This document shows, piece by piece, positions 21,841 through 32,488 of a DNA stretch of 37,742 nucleotides. Position 1 is the first letter of the stretch; each line of letters begins with the position of its first letter. Under the pieces are notes generated by a model. The model was not told the DNA's origin. It saw nothing but the letters and a program-made list of their open reading frames with translations, and ran no database searches. The DNA comes from Acanthaster planci (Eukaryota > Echinodermata > Asteroidea > Valvatida > Acanthasteridae): assembly GCF_001949145.1 (NCBI RefSeq), contig NW_019091391.1, forward strand, positions 1,479,303 through 1,517,044, written 5' to 3'. Position numbers and translations under genes: made by a program.

Positions 21841-22843
21841 CTTAAATGGCTCGTGAACAAAATCGATTAAATTTCTGAGGCAACTGGGTTATTTGTGAAA
21901 GTGCTGGAGGAAAAAAACATTGTCTTACGCCGATCGGCCGGTCAGAGCTGCAAATGAGTCCGTGCGGGATGCATGGTAACGACAGCATGAAACATTTGTC
22001 CAGTTTGATGCCACATTCACCCTGATGTTTGATGTTGTGATACAGTACCATCTGATTGTAAAATTTAAAGAACGGAAGTCACATCCCAATGATGCTGCCA
22101 AGATATTCGAGAAAGGTGAGAGGGAATTAGCTGCTTTCCAAAGAACAAATTCCATCCTGTATGATGAATCTTTTAATATAATAAGAATATAATCGTTGTG
22201 GGAAGGAAGGGAAAAATGATACCGACTGTAGAGGATTTTACATATCTGACTGCTGTTGTAGAGTGTCATGCACGCTTCCCTCAGGCGGTCAAACTTTTCA
22301 CGGCAGTTCAAACTTCACTTAAAATAACCAGGGCACATCAGTGTGTACGTTAATTATCACAAAGTTTTCAATTTGCTGCTGGAATATACCCTGTAGACTT
22401 ATCCGATGCAGCCAGTAACAGTGGCGGGCAAAGACCAGGCAACAATTAATTTCATGAAAAATCAAGTTATTAATAACGTGCATTGGTGGACAACTTTTGA
22501 ATCTGTGCACAAGAGCTGAAATGGTGAATAAATTAAGATCAAAGCGACCACAATATGCTAAAATGAACCCACATACGGGACGTGCACGGTCCCCAGAAAA
22601 ACAAAATGACGTTAATGCAAAAGGTATAACCGTGGAAGCTTTTTCCCTTTTTTTTGTCTCTCAAATGCGCTTTTTAATTTCGCAAAGAAATCATTTAACA
22701 TACATAGCAAACCGTTGCTTTTCGTTTTTTAAAGCATTGCTAAGATCTGCAGATATTTTCAAACTTCTGTTGCCCCCATGCCTGGTAGCCTGCTCAGAAG
22801 CGTAACAAACTGTAATTTTTGGTGTCATCCCTTCTTTTTTCAG

Positions 22844-23239
22844 ATGATGCCCATCATCCTGGCATTTCTCTATCAAGTGTTCCTGCTGTGTCAAAGGCTA
22901 CCAGCAAATGCCCTCACCGACAACCAGATCCGTCTCTTTCAGACCGACAGCCACGTGGAGGGCAACACCGGCAANNNNNNNNNNNNNNNNNNNNNNNNNN
23001 NNNNNNNNNNNNNNNNNNNNNNNNNNNNNNNNNNNNNNNNNNNNNNNNNNNNNNNNNNNNNNNNNNNNNNNNNNNNNNNNNNNNNNNNNNNNNNNNNNNN
23101 NNNNNNNNNNNNNNNNNNNNNNNNNNNCAAAGTGTTCAGCAATCAGGCCAGCAGAGGCAACAGACAGCACAACAATCCGGTCAGCGGTCCGACCGACAGC
23201 GACCCTTCAAAGAAAATCAAAGCAGACTTCGGCATCTAG
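22844..23239 (+). CDS. Possible 3' terminal exon of unrecognised gene, interrupted by assembly gap
   Basis: A strong acceptor (a pyrimidine-rich tract ending TTTTTTCAG) precedes 22844. From there a frame runs 396 nt to TAG at 23237-23239, including 153 N bases (51 codons), so the frame is kept across the gap. It reads MMPIILAFLYQVFLLCQRLP, then ALTDNQIRLFQTDSHVEGNT before the gap, and KVFSNQASRGNRQHNNPVSG ending in SKKIKADFGI after it. This frame has strongly GC-rich third positions on both sides, like the VDAC exons, while the other two frames do not. The first residues are hydrophobic and could be a helix or a signal peptide. An ATTAAA lies at 23326-23331. No family is recognised. Upstream exons are not located; a weak candidate lies at 22517-22625. 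Confidence 0.5.
   Translation: MMPIILAFLYQVFLLCQRLPANALTDNQIRLFQTDSHVEGNTGXXXXXXXXXXXXXXXXXXXXXXXXXXXXXXXXXXXXXXXXXXXXXXXXXXXXKVFSNQASRGNRQHNNPVSGPTDSDPSKKIKADFGI
22975..23127. other. Assembly gap (153 N)
   Basis: A run of 153 unknown bases in the middle of the possible exon at 22844-23239. The length may be estimated rather than measured, but it preserves the reading frame. Confidence 0.99.
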
Positions 23240-23456
23240 ATGGCTTGAATCAATATGTTTTATCTGCTCTCAGATCTCTTTTCGATTGGTTTTCCTTCCC
23301 ATCAGACTAGTTTTCGACCATGCATATTAAAGGTCACTGACACTTTGTTCGGAAAGTGCTCAAGTGAAAGGAATTAATACATAACTTAATGGAATAACAT
23401 GCAAACTCTATATGAAATGGTTAAATTAAGGCATTAACGGTTCAAGTTGTTCAATA

Positions 23457-23625
23457 CTGGCGATCCACAATAGTGCCCCTCCAAGAGTTTGCAATACTTT
23501 GAATATATTTCAGTGCGCGAAATCTGTCGACATAATGAGCGTTTGGATAGGATCGACAGATTTCGCGTGTTGTGATTGGTCAACGCGTTGCAAACTCTTG
23601 GAGGCGCACTTTTGTGAAATTCCCA
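23457..23625. mobile_element. Palindromic MITE copy 3 (TA-flanked)
   Basis: A 169-bp element between TA dinucleotides (23455-23456 and 23626-23627). The ends are CTGGCGATCCACAATAG and, inverted, TGGGAATTTCACAAAAG. Inside, CTCCAAGAGTTTGCAA and GCGCGAAATCTGTCGA are mirrored by TCGACAGATTTCGCG and TTGCAAACTCTTGGAG. No coding capacity. Confidence 0.8.
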
Positions 23626-24357
23626 TATCATCTACATACGCTGCTCAGTGTGGGCAGCCATCAAGTGCCAACGTTTCAACTGTCTCCTCATCCTCCTCAA
23701 AAAAAAAATGTTCAAGACCAAAATCTCAGAGTTCAATAATATAGTAATTAAAAAAATACATATCAAATAAAATTATGGGATTAGGAGACAACAGGAGTAG
23801 GACTTTGCCGTGAGCATGAGTATTTAGTTATGAATATTGTTATAAAAAGGATAGGATTTTTAAATTATATCGTTAGTTACAGAAATTGTAGGAGCAAGAG
23901 GCCCACAAATGGTATTTGACTTCACGTCATCCTCTTTTGGGGCTGATTCGCTTAGTACAAATTAACATTTCTTGCCTGAAAATTTGTTCCTTAGTCAAGA
24001 GCTTTAATTATTTGATGCTATTCGTCCCTATATGTTCAGGGGCAGACCCCGGTGGGCCAAAGGGAGGAATGCAAGGCTTCTCCCTCAGGATTTTTTCCTT
24101 GAAAAATAACGAAAGAAAGACGATAATTTTTTGCCCATTTCCATTCGTTTATTTTTTCTTTAAAAGATGTGCAAAAAGCCCTAGAATGTAGCCTCACCCC
24201 TTAGAAACTGAAGGCTATAAAGGGTTCCATGGAAAAATTCAATTTTTTCCCACCCCGAAAAATACCAAGTCCCCCCCCCTAAAATATATTCTGGATCTAT
24301 CGTGGTATGAGTTCCTTTACATAACAATACGACAAAAATTTAGACTGGAAATCCCTC

Positions 24358-24451
24358 GTATTGAATAAAAAGGTTTATTTGCTTCTCTTCTACATGCAGT
24401 GTCAGTATTGAATAAAAAGGTTTATTTGCTTCTCTTCTACATGCAGTGTCA
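24358..24451. repeat. Perfect 47-bp tandem duplication
   Basis: Two exact adjacent copies, 24358-24404 and 24405-24451, each starting GTATTGAATAAAAAGG and ending CATGCAGTGTCA. The identity means a very recent duplication or an assembly join artefact. Each copy contains AATAAA on the plus strand. Confidence 0.9.
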
Positions 24452-24828
24452 AAATGACCGCCAAATATTTGTGAAATCTTGAGGAGCTTGGCATGATTGA
24501 CAAGTGAGTAATAAGCTGGATGTTGGAGAAGTATACAGTTCGTGAAATTCTCATTGCGCAGTGCTCATTCTTAGTAAAAACCATGATTATTAAGACATGA
24601 AGGGGCCTACATCCAAACAAAAACAGTATATCGTGAATACAGCGAAAGGGTGGCGGTGGGGTAATAATATTGAAATATGAATAAATTATTATCCTTTTCG
24701 GTTCCTTGTTAATACTACGACAATGATAACCATTATCCCCCCCCCAAAAAAAAAGTCGGCGAAAGACATCTTGTAGTGCGCCACCAATGTAGTGGCCTGT
24801 CAGGGCCCTGAGCAAAGTTTGTGAAACC

Positions 24829-24867
24829 CGATTGGACGCCATTTTCCGGCTTCTTGCGTACGTGCGC
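24829..24867 (+). promoter_or_regulatory. Candidate VDAC promoter core (CCAAT, YY1-like, ETS-like, NRF-1-like)
   Basis: In 40 bp there is an inverted CCAAT (CGATTGG, 24829-24835), a YY1-type CGCCATTTT (24838-24846), an ETS/GABP core TTTTCCGG (24842-24849) and a GC-rich palindromic GCGTACGTGCGC (24856-24867) reminiscent of NRF-1 sites. These are known promoter motifs of nuclear genes for mitochondrial proteins. A second CCAAT pair (CCAATACTATTGG) follows. The location upstream of the VDAC coding exons makes the link, which is inferred. Confidence 0.5.
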
Positions 24868-24907
24868 TGTACTGCCAATACTATTGGATTCAACGCTGAG
24901 GCGAGTA
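24840..24907 (+). other. Candidate non-coding first exon of VDAC
   Basis: A strong donor GTAAGT at 24908-24913 ends a short CpG-containing segment directly after the candidate promoter. The first coding exon has its own acceptor (TTATTGTTCGCAG, exon from 26147) with 42 nt of 5' UTR before the ATG, so an upstream non-coding exon is required. Vertebrate VDAC genes also begin with a non-coding exon. The transcription start is not visible; 24840 is a guess. Confidence 0.45.
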
Positions 24908-26146
24908 GTAAGTACACCCCAGGGTTGTCTTTTAATGCAAATGAGTATGCAATATGTAGAAAGTGAGTGCATTTTACTTCCCCTCGAAGTGACATTTTGC
25001 TTTTTTATTTCCTCTGGAGGAAAAGCTGTTTAAGGCTACTTTCTCACGGTGACCCCTAAAACAAAAACCACATCAATTTTGGGCAGTGTCCATCGCTGGT
25101 TGCTCTGCCCATGGCGTGAGAATTGCTGCAGTATTTCGATTGCTGGAAAGATCACTGGTACCCATGATGATGTAACTTTGAGCGACGATTACACCTTTTC
25201 ATAGCATTTTAATTTGTGCACAAACAGTTGACAGAGATTTATTCACAAACCCTCCGGTTCAGAGATCGTCACCAAGTGTGTAGATCTTTCAGTTGTCATG
25301 GTTGTTATGCTAGGTAGATGCAAACCTTTAAATATCAGGCCTGGCCAATTATTTTTCTAGTCCAAAATGTAAGAAAATGCAGTAGGCCCCTAGGTGCAAC
25401 TGTAGTCTGTAGTGCTAATGAGTCTTGACCATGGATGACCAATGGTATTCATGGCCTAAAAATTGCAAGTGGGCGGGATAGGGGCGTGGTTGGACATGTT
25501 GGAATTGAATGAAGGAAAGAATGAAACAGAAAAAATATGGGGTAAACGTACGAGTATTTAATGACATAAGAAAAATGAGAAATTGGACCAGCTGTGTAAC
25601 TTAATGAGGTTTTGTATAAGCTAGCTGGACAAATTTTCCTCCTGGTCGAAAATACCCCTACTTACCCAAGTATTCAGGCCTAGACAACAATTGTTTAGGC
25701 CATTTTTAGACTAGCCTTTATCTTTGTCTAGATTGCAACGAACATGCATCTGCAGTAAATTGACCTTAACCCTCCTATGCTAAGATGCATTCTTGACACA
25801 GTTGCCATATCAGTCAAAATCAGTCAAATTTCCCATATGTGTCTGTGTACTGGGGGAAATCAATTGGAAGGCATTTTGGACTGTTTTTGATGGTTAAAAC
25901 AGAAGGGAGGTTGACATGTTTAACATCTTTAAATGCCGTTACTAATTGACGTGAAAGCTTGTACTTTGTAGGCATACAAGATTTCAGGAGGCGTATTCTT
26001 TTCGGATTGTTTTTTGGGGGGGCTGTTATCCTAATCGTCTTAGAGACGTTACTTTTTGTAATGGCACAAAATAAACCTATTGCGTTCTTGCAGAAGCACT
26101 TCTTGCAAATGATATCTCAGTTTCCATATGCATTTATTGTTCGCAG

Positions 26147-26188
26147 ACTTTCTGACTTGAGACAGAAGTCCACATTTGATTGGCAGAC
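26147..26188 (+). other. VDAC 5' UTR portion of exon 2
   Basis: Follows the acceptor TTATTGTTCGCAG. A second AG (at 26185-26186, two bases before the ATG) lacks a pyrimidine tract and is less likely to be used. Confidence 0.55.
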
Positions 26189-29100
26189 ATGGCCATCCCA
26201 CCAACATACGCCGACCTTGGCAAGGCAGCAAGGGACATTTTCGGAAAAGGCTACGGTACGTCAACATGTTGGCTTTGATATTGTGTACAAGCTTAATTGT
26301 ACTGATTTCCATCTTTATCATTTTTACGAGGGAGGGATAATTGGCTGAAAAGCCAAGTAGACAGATCAGAGTAAATGGAACAGTGGGTGAGGAACTGGTC
26401 GAACGTTATTTTTTCTTCTGTAAAGTTAGGGTGTAAATTGACTGTAAATCCTTTAGCAGGACAGGATACCCTGTTGCGGATTTGAAGTTTGAAGTGGATT
26501 GACGTTTCGACTTTCTGGGACTTGTTCAAATATTCGGGGGAGAGGTTCTAATCAACTGGAGGTGAATTCCTAGGAATGCCAAGCATATCCCCCATATGCT
26601 AATGGTACCCTCCAAAAGGGGCTTGAAGTGGGCATCTTCTCTGTGCACTCTCGGAGAGTTTAGCATGTCCAGGTCAGCAGCAAAGAATTCAAGCCAAGGA
26701 CCACTGGCTTGAACTTGGGTTGCTAAACATGGTGTCATTTGAAAAAAAACAGAAGCGCTGAAAGTAATGTTTAAAGAAGTTTCAAAGATATTTGACATGT
26801 TATACATGCATGAATTTGTGACATTCAGCTTTTGTGTTGTTTTGGACTGCACAGTAATGTGTTTAAGCTCATAAATTTAGAATTGAAATTTTCAGTGTGT
26901 AAGTGCATGTACAGTATCTGTGTTCTGAGAATCTGTTTGAGGAAATGAGGACTTACTTGAAAAATTTCATTAAGTCAGGAATGTTTTGTCTCCATTAATA
27001 CACATGTGTTTGTGTCTGAAATTGCTACGTCCTGTTGGACATTGTCGATGCATTTATTTCAAGTACATGAAGAAACAGGAATATCTGAGGCATAAGAGAA
27101 CCTGATTTGTGAAGTTCCTGTAGCGGGCATGCGCGGTGATGGAGCATGTCGTGTGTCATCGCTCAACTCCCCTGCCAGTTTCCTCTCTAATTTGCCACGA
27201 TGACCTGGGCATGAACATGCAGACACACGAACATTACTGCACCGCACGCTGTGCATGCATCACTTCCTATTTGGGCCACATAAAGGCCCTCCATGCATGA
27301 TCAGTGGTAGGCAAAGGCACAAAGCGAGTGTTAAAAACTCTGAGCAGAGTAGGATGGAAGAACGATTCTGTCTAGATAACATTTAGATTTAGATTTCTTT
27401 TTTTACACACGAAGGTTTTGAACAGGAAAGCAGACATCATTTTTTGAAGCAGTTCATTTTGAACAAAAGTGTTCACTCATTAAGTGATACACATGTGCAC
27501 GTACATAGTTTTAAAAAACCACAGACTTGCAAGAACAATATCAACCCTAACCTTCCCTAACCACACAGAATTCAACACCAGTAAAGTGTGTTTGTGGCAT
27601 TGGGTACTGGTAGCTTACTATCCGGTGTTTAATTTACTGTGAATGGGTACTGTGGGCCTGCACTTACCCTATTGAATTTTGACTGAATGGGTACTGCGGC
27701 CCTCTCACTTTATCCCAGCAGTTGAGGATGGATATGCAGCATGATGGTGTGTGGTTTTGTTTGATTAGGTACTGCCTGTCCATACTCTTTGTATTGTGCA
27801 GTGGGCCTGCTGTACCCAATCAAACAAAATCACACAGGTAAAGACCCGTTGAAGTTTGTGTGATTAGGTACTGTGAGATAAGAGTGTTTTTCCAAGGTGT
27901 TGAAGTTTGTGTGATTGGGGAAGGTTAGGTCCAGCAACCACTGGGTGGTTGGGGTTCAGGTTTGTTTTTTTAAATACTGTTGCTAAATTATATCAGCCAT
28001 ATTTATTTTTGACGCACTACACATGTACAAAATTATTTCACAGTGTGCTGCTGGTTACAGCACAATTCATTATTGCTCAGAATAATGGTAAGGAACTTTT
28101 AGTAGGCATATACTGTTCAATTATAACCAATTAATCATCGCCTCTTTGAAAAATAGCAGGACCAACCGTGCATTTTACATAAACTTACAGATAAGAGGAA
28201 GTAGATTTGTAATATGTTTGCAGGAAGTGGACAAACGGGACAGAGTCTTAATCTGTGGATTTTTTCCTTTTTTAGGGTTTGGATTTGTGAAGTTGGATGC
28301 AAAGACTACAACTCAGAAGGGTGTGGTAAGTTTCCACTCTCGTGAGATAAAGTAGTTGATAATTTGGTTGGGAAAAGTTCTGCTTTTTGCTGTTGTGAGT
28401 CATTAGATGTTTTTCCCACATTATCTCAAATGTGAATATCCACCCATTTGCAACTTGCTATTGGAGATTTTTCATGCACGGATGTATGAGCTTTTAAGTG
28501 TGTGAGGCCTTGAGCATCTTGCAACGCCACTATCGAGAAATCTTTGTGTTTTTAAACAAATTTCCAGTGTGCCTGCACATATCTGTAGCATTTTTTATTG
28601 GCCTTGCTAATGAACAAATAACAGAATACTTTGCTGATGCAAACCGTAGGTATTCATTGTCCAAGTTCACAGTTAGTTTGAATGAAATGTCATTAGGTGA
28701 CCAAGGCAAAAAAAGTTGCACAAACACTGTTTGTCCAACAAGATTTAATGAACGTGCTAAGGGTGGGACGTGTCAATGTTTAAACAAAAAAATTCCAAAA
28801 CAGATTTTCCCAAACGATTAAAGGGAACCGCCCCTTGTAGAGGTTTGACGTTTTGATTGATACAATCTGGCATTCATTTTTGTTGTAAACGATGCCTAAA
28901 TAAAATGTAACTTGATTTTTGGAACGTTTAACTGCTCCGTCCTTTCAAAGGGGCAGCCTCTGTAACATGTTGGCACAACGTTTCAACAATATGGGAAAGT
29001 TTTCTAAACGTTTGTTTTTTAACTGAAATGTAACTTCCCACCCTTGGAATGCACCCCATGGCCGTCGTTATGTACCAACAAATCATGTACTGGGTTACTT

Positions 29101-32100
29101 CATTTTGACAGGAATTCAATGTTGTTGGGTCATCAAATAATGATACTGGCAAAGTAGATGGAAGCCTGGAGACGAAATACAGCTGGAAGGACTATGGTAA
29201 GTTTAGGGATTTGCTTTCTGTGATTGTTTTAACTGTTATTTGTTTAGTCTTAAATCTTACCTTCACCGTAAGCTGGTACTCACTTTCTTTTCACCTTAAA
29301 ATGTGGATGTGGTCTGACATGAATAAATGACACGTAGGGTGCATATGAGGTTTTTTGGGAGGGCAGTTGAATATCTGGGATAATCTTTCATTCCAGGGCT
29401 CTCTTTCAAGGAGAAGTGGACGACCGACAACATGCTGTCCACAGAGGTCACCATCGAAAACCAGATTGCGCAGGGCCTGAAGATCACGTTCGACACCAGC
29501 TTCTCACCCCAGACAGGGTAATGGCCCAAAACTCCATGCTTGCAGATAAAGCAACCAATGACAGGGTCTCTCAAATGAAACTGCTCTTACTACATACCCT
29601 GAAAATAAACCCTTGTGTTTCAATTAAAGTTAATTCTAATTATTATTTTGCTACTTTAATAAGGTATTCCTGTCCCTCGTTGTTTTTGTATGCCTATGCC
29701 ATGTATGCAATCTCTATATTCATAAGCAAAGCTGTGATGTCATTCTAGGGAGAATACCTCAATGTTGTGCACAGAAACTATGGCAGTTTTTTATTTTACT
29801 GCTCTAAATTCCTTGTTTTGGGGTGGTTCATTGTAATGTCATGTAAGTACACTGCAGTAAGCCAGTGAGCAACCCTTTGTCAGTGTTGGAAATATTTTCA
29901 ACAACTAAATTTCAGGTCCACAATTAGAAGATAAAAACCTTTCGAGTAGTCTTTCCTGATTGCCGTCACAGCAACATAGGGTTCCATTGTCTTGTGAAAC
30001 ATGGGTAATTTCGAATGAACATTCTTAACATGCTACAAGGAGTACTTTTCAGTGCACTGGTCCTAAAAGGGATATCAAGCTGTTTCGATGCATTAATTAA
30101 AGAAGAGTGTAAAATAGCACTTAAAAATTTGTCTGAGAAACCTTCAGCATCTATAACTTTTAAACTCCCAGAACCACATGTATTTGCACGACTGTGTCCT
30201 GGTTTCTCACTGCACTTTTCTTTCCAACGTTGGCATGCAGGAAGAAGACAGGCCGGATCAAGACAGGGTACAAGAGGGACTACATCAACCTCAATGCAGA
30301 TGTAGATTTTGACTTTGCTGGACCAACCGTTCACGGCGCAGCCGTTGCTGGGTAAATAAGTTTCCACCGAGACCCTGACCTCCCTAGTCGGCTTAAAAAA
30401 AAAACCCTCTCAGTGCGGAACATCAAGAAATGAAATGTGCAGAGTGCACGATCCCGCAGACAAAATGAAGCCTATTAATTGACTCATGTGGTGAACAGAA
30501 AAATGCTGCAGAATTCTTTCCGTCGTCTGTTACTTTTTGATTTGGAATGGCTTGGATTGGTAGCTGTTCGGTAACTAACTGGCTGGAGTTAGCACGGTTT
30601 ACAACCACTTTTTACCGCTCCTGGCTGTCAAAATGACATGATCGTACAAAGGGGTACACAGGGGTGTTAAATCATGGATGAGTGGCCGTTACGTGGAGCA
30701 ACAGTACTGAATTGCAAATACAGCAAACTAATCCTTAGCCACTCATTTTCTTGACAGCTATGAAGGCTGGATGGCCGGCTACCAGATGTCGTTTGACACC
30801 TCCAAGTCCAAGCTCACAAAGAGCAATTTTGCCCTGGGCTACAAGACTGGCGACTTCCAGCTTCACACTGCCATGTGAGTTCACGTCCAGCAAGCTGCTT
30901 TCATTATTAATTCTCTCTGGTAATGAAAGCCAGGGATTCCTCTAAAACCCAAAGAAACCTTGCAGACAGAAAAGTTAAAAACTTTCCTACTATCAAAGGA
31001 CGTCACTGTTAACCACTCCATGCCGGGGCATTTTTCAATGTTCACGTAACTCAAAGCAAAATGTCAAACAGTCTTCATACATTTAAGAATAGAACAGAGA
31101 TACACAAAAAGTGATTCTAAGAAAAACTCATTTCATGGATCCTTAAATGTCAAGGACAATGTTAGGTCCCAAGTCTGCAGTCGTCTTTGTTCTTGATTAC
31201 AAGGTACGTGCTAAAACAAGGTAATTTGTAAAGTCCTCAGGACTTTCTCATTACAATGTTCTGATGTAAACATTAATACTATGCTTCTATCAACATTGTT
31301 GTCTTATAGCCAAATATTGTAAAAGATTTAGGAAAGGACAGGTGGTAGTTCTCCCTCTGAACTGAAGTGCTCTCACTGCATTGAATATTGGCCGTTGGAT
31401 TAACCGACAGAAATTCCAAGGGAAGACCAAGGGATATTGTCATAAATCAGTTTTACAGCATTTGATCTTTAGCCTAACAAAGGTTTCGAAAACTACTTGA
31501 ATTTTTGCCATTGTCTCGTTGATTTCCACTGACAGCAACGAGGGCACAGATTTCAGCGGGGCCATCTACCAGAAACTGAACGACAAGCTCGAGAGTGCCA
31601 TCAACGTGGGCTGGACGTCCGGGACGAATGCAACGCGCTTCGCTGTGGGCGCCAAGTACGCACTGGACGAGGACTCTTCCCTACGAGCGAAGGTCAGCAA
31701 CACAAGTCAAGTGGGTATTGGGTACACCCACACCCTAAGACCAGGTGAGTGGTTTGAATCGTTAGTCTTTTTATCCGCAACAAACTTGTCAAAGGCACTG
31801 TACTGTTCTCGGCCGATAAATACCAACTTTTTTTAAACAAGATACCGCAACCTCAGGCCTTCACAAAGTTTCCGTTTTACAAATGCTGATCCTTGGTGGT
31901 CATGTGCTCAAGATTCGTTCGACATTTTGGACTGCATCGTCATTTTTTTATTTTATAACCAAGACAGGGCCTTACCTACAGCTGCTTAGGGGGCCAAATA
32001 CAAGCTGTTTGTGTGCTACATGGAAAAGCCATGGCCACAAATAATGCTTTCCTGATTAAGACTCGGTCTTGCCCTCGGGTAGACGGGAAAGTCTGGTTTG

Positions 32101-32488
32101 TGATTCCTGACCAGAGGGTCTGGGGTTTGAATCCAGCCACTGGCCATGATGCTGTGTCCTTGGGCAAGCCACTCAATCCCTGCCTGCCTCTCTTCAGCCA
32201 TGAGTACAAAGGGGTACCGGCTGTAGCCGGGGAGCAACTTTTGATGGCCTGGCATCCTGTCCTGGGGGAAGAGACATATTCTACATCTTTTCATGCAAAG
32301 GAAACCAGAAACAGACACTGAGCAACTGTTCCTAGGAATACGACTTGTTTTTACCCTGTAGTGATTTTTGTTAACAGCCTCCCTTCATCTCCGCAGGTGT
32401 CAAAGTAACCCTCTCCACCCTCATCGACGGCAAGAGCTTGAACCAAGGAGGGCACAAGCTGGGCCTGGGCCTGGAGTTGGAAGCCTAA
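26189..32488 (+). CDS. VDAC: Voltage-dependent anion channel (mitochondrial outer-membrane porin), complete
   Basis: Forms the 19-strand beta-barrel that passes ATP, ADP and other metabolites across the mitochondrial outer membrane. Coding exons: 26189-26255, 28276-28325, 29112-29196, 29397-29517, 30241-30351, 30758-30874, 31536-31744, 32397-32488. All have AG/GT borders and sum to 852 nt, giving exactly 283 residues, the length of animal VDACs. The N-terminal helix starts [20 protein letters not shown]. Glu73 (in SFKEKW) and the GLK motif at 94-96 are in their usual positions. [20 protein letters not shown] and FQLHTAINEG follow. The porin signature region [20 protein letters not shown] and the ending [13 protein letters not shown] are intact. 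The ATG is followed directly by the conserved N-terminus. Nothing suggests damage. Paralogue number (VDAC1, 2 or 3) cannot be assigned in an invertebrate. Confidence 0.98.
26480..26525 (-). repeat. Possible retroelement-derived fragment in VDAC intron
   Basis: The minus strand reads AACAAGTCCCAGAAAGTCGA followed by AACGTCAATCCACTTC, translating [10 protein letters not shown]. From memory, this KVETSI phrase recurs in repeat-derived sequence of many marine invertebrates. No intact reverse transcriptase or endonuclease is present. The assignment rests on a short motif. Confidence 0.3.
27640..27920. repeat. Repeat cluster with 24-bp inverted repeat in VDAC intron
   Basis: Arms at 27749-27772 and 27812-27835 are reverse complements at 22 of 24 positions, around a 39-bp loop that includes CAGTGGGCCTGCT. 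Related pieces (GGGTACTGTGGGCCTGC, GGGTACTGCGGCCC) lie just left, and a direct repeat TGAAGTTTGTGTGATT occurs at about 27852 and 27901. Looks like nested copies of a small foldback element in the 2-kb intron between coding exons 1 and 2. Confidence 0.55.
32050..32290 (+). mobile_element. tRNA-derived SINE in last VDAC intron
   Basis: Contains GATTCCTGACCAGAGGGTCT followed by a B box GGTTTGAATCC (32124-32134), as in the anticodon-to-T-arm part of a tRNA, then CTGTGTCCTTGGGCAAGCCA, a phrase common to SINE bodies. An A-box relic near 32074-32086 is weak. It is in the intron before the last VDAC exon, in the same orientation. Ends are approximate and no tail or target duplication was identified. 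Confidence 0.6.

Larger units (their letters stand above)
23240..24779. other. Intergenic, repeat-bearing
   Basis: Contains MITE copy 3 and a 47-bp tandem duplication. The remainder has runs of C (around 24271 and 24738) and no supportable exon. The long minus-strand frame covering 24402-24995 is AT-rich over most of its length and looks non-coding. Confidence 0.45.

Noticed and set aside
22908-23330. Second and third plus-strand frames across the N gap
   Set aside because: Open largely because N codons cannot be stops; their third positions are not GC-rich, unlike the frame chosen.
24402-24995. Longest complete open frame (197 codons, minus strand)
   Set aside because: Most of it is AT-rich with no recognisable domain, it runs through a homopolymer and the 47-bp tandem duplication, and third positions are not biased. 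Only the region around the ATG at 24846-24848 is worth a look, and that is noted under the promoter.
26526-26852. Minus-strand frame of 108 codons with [16 protein letters not shown]
   Set aside because: Looks protein-like for a short stretch, but no splice borders, family or coding bias support it; more likely a repeat fragment inside a VDAC intron.
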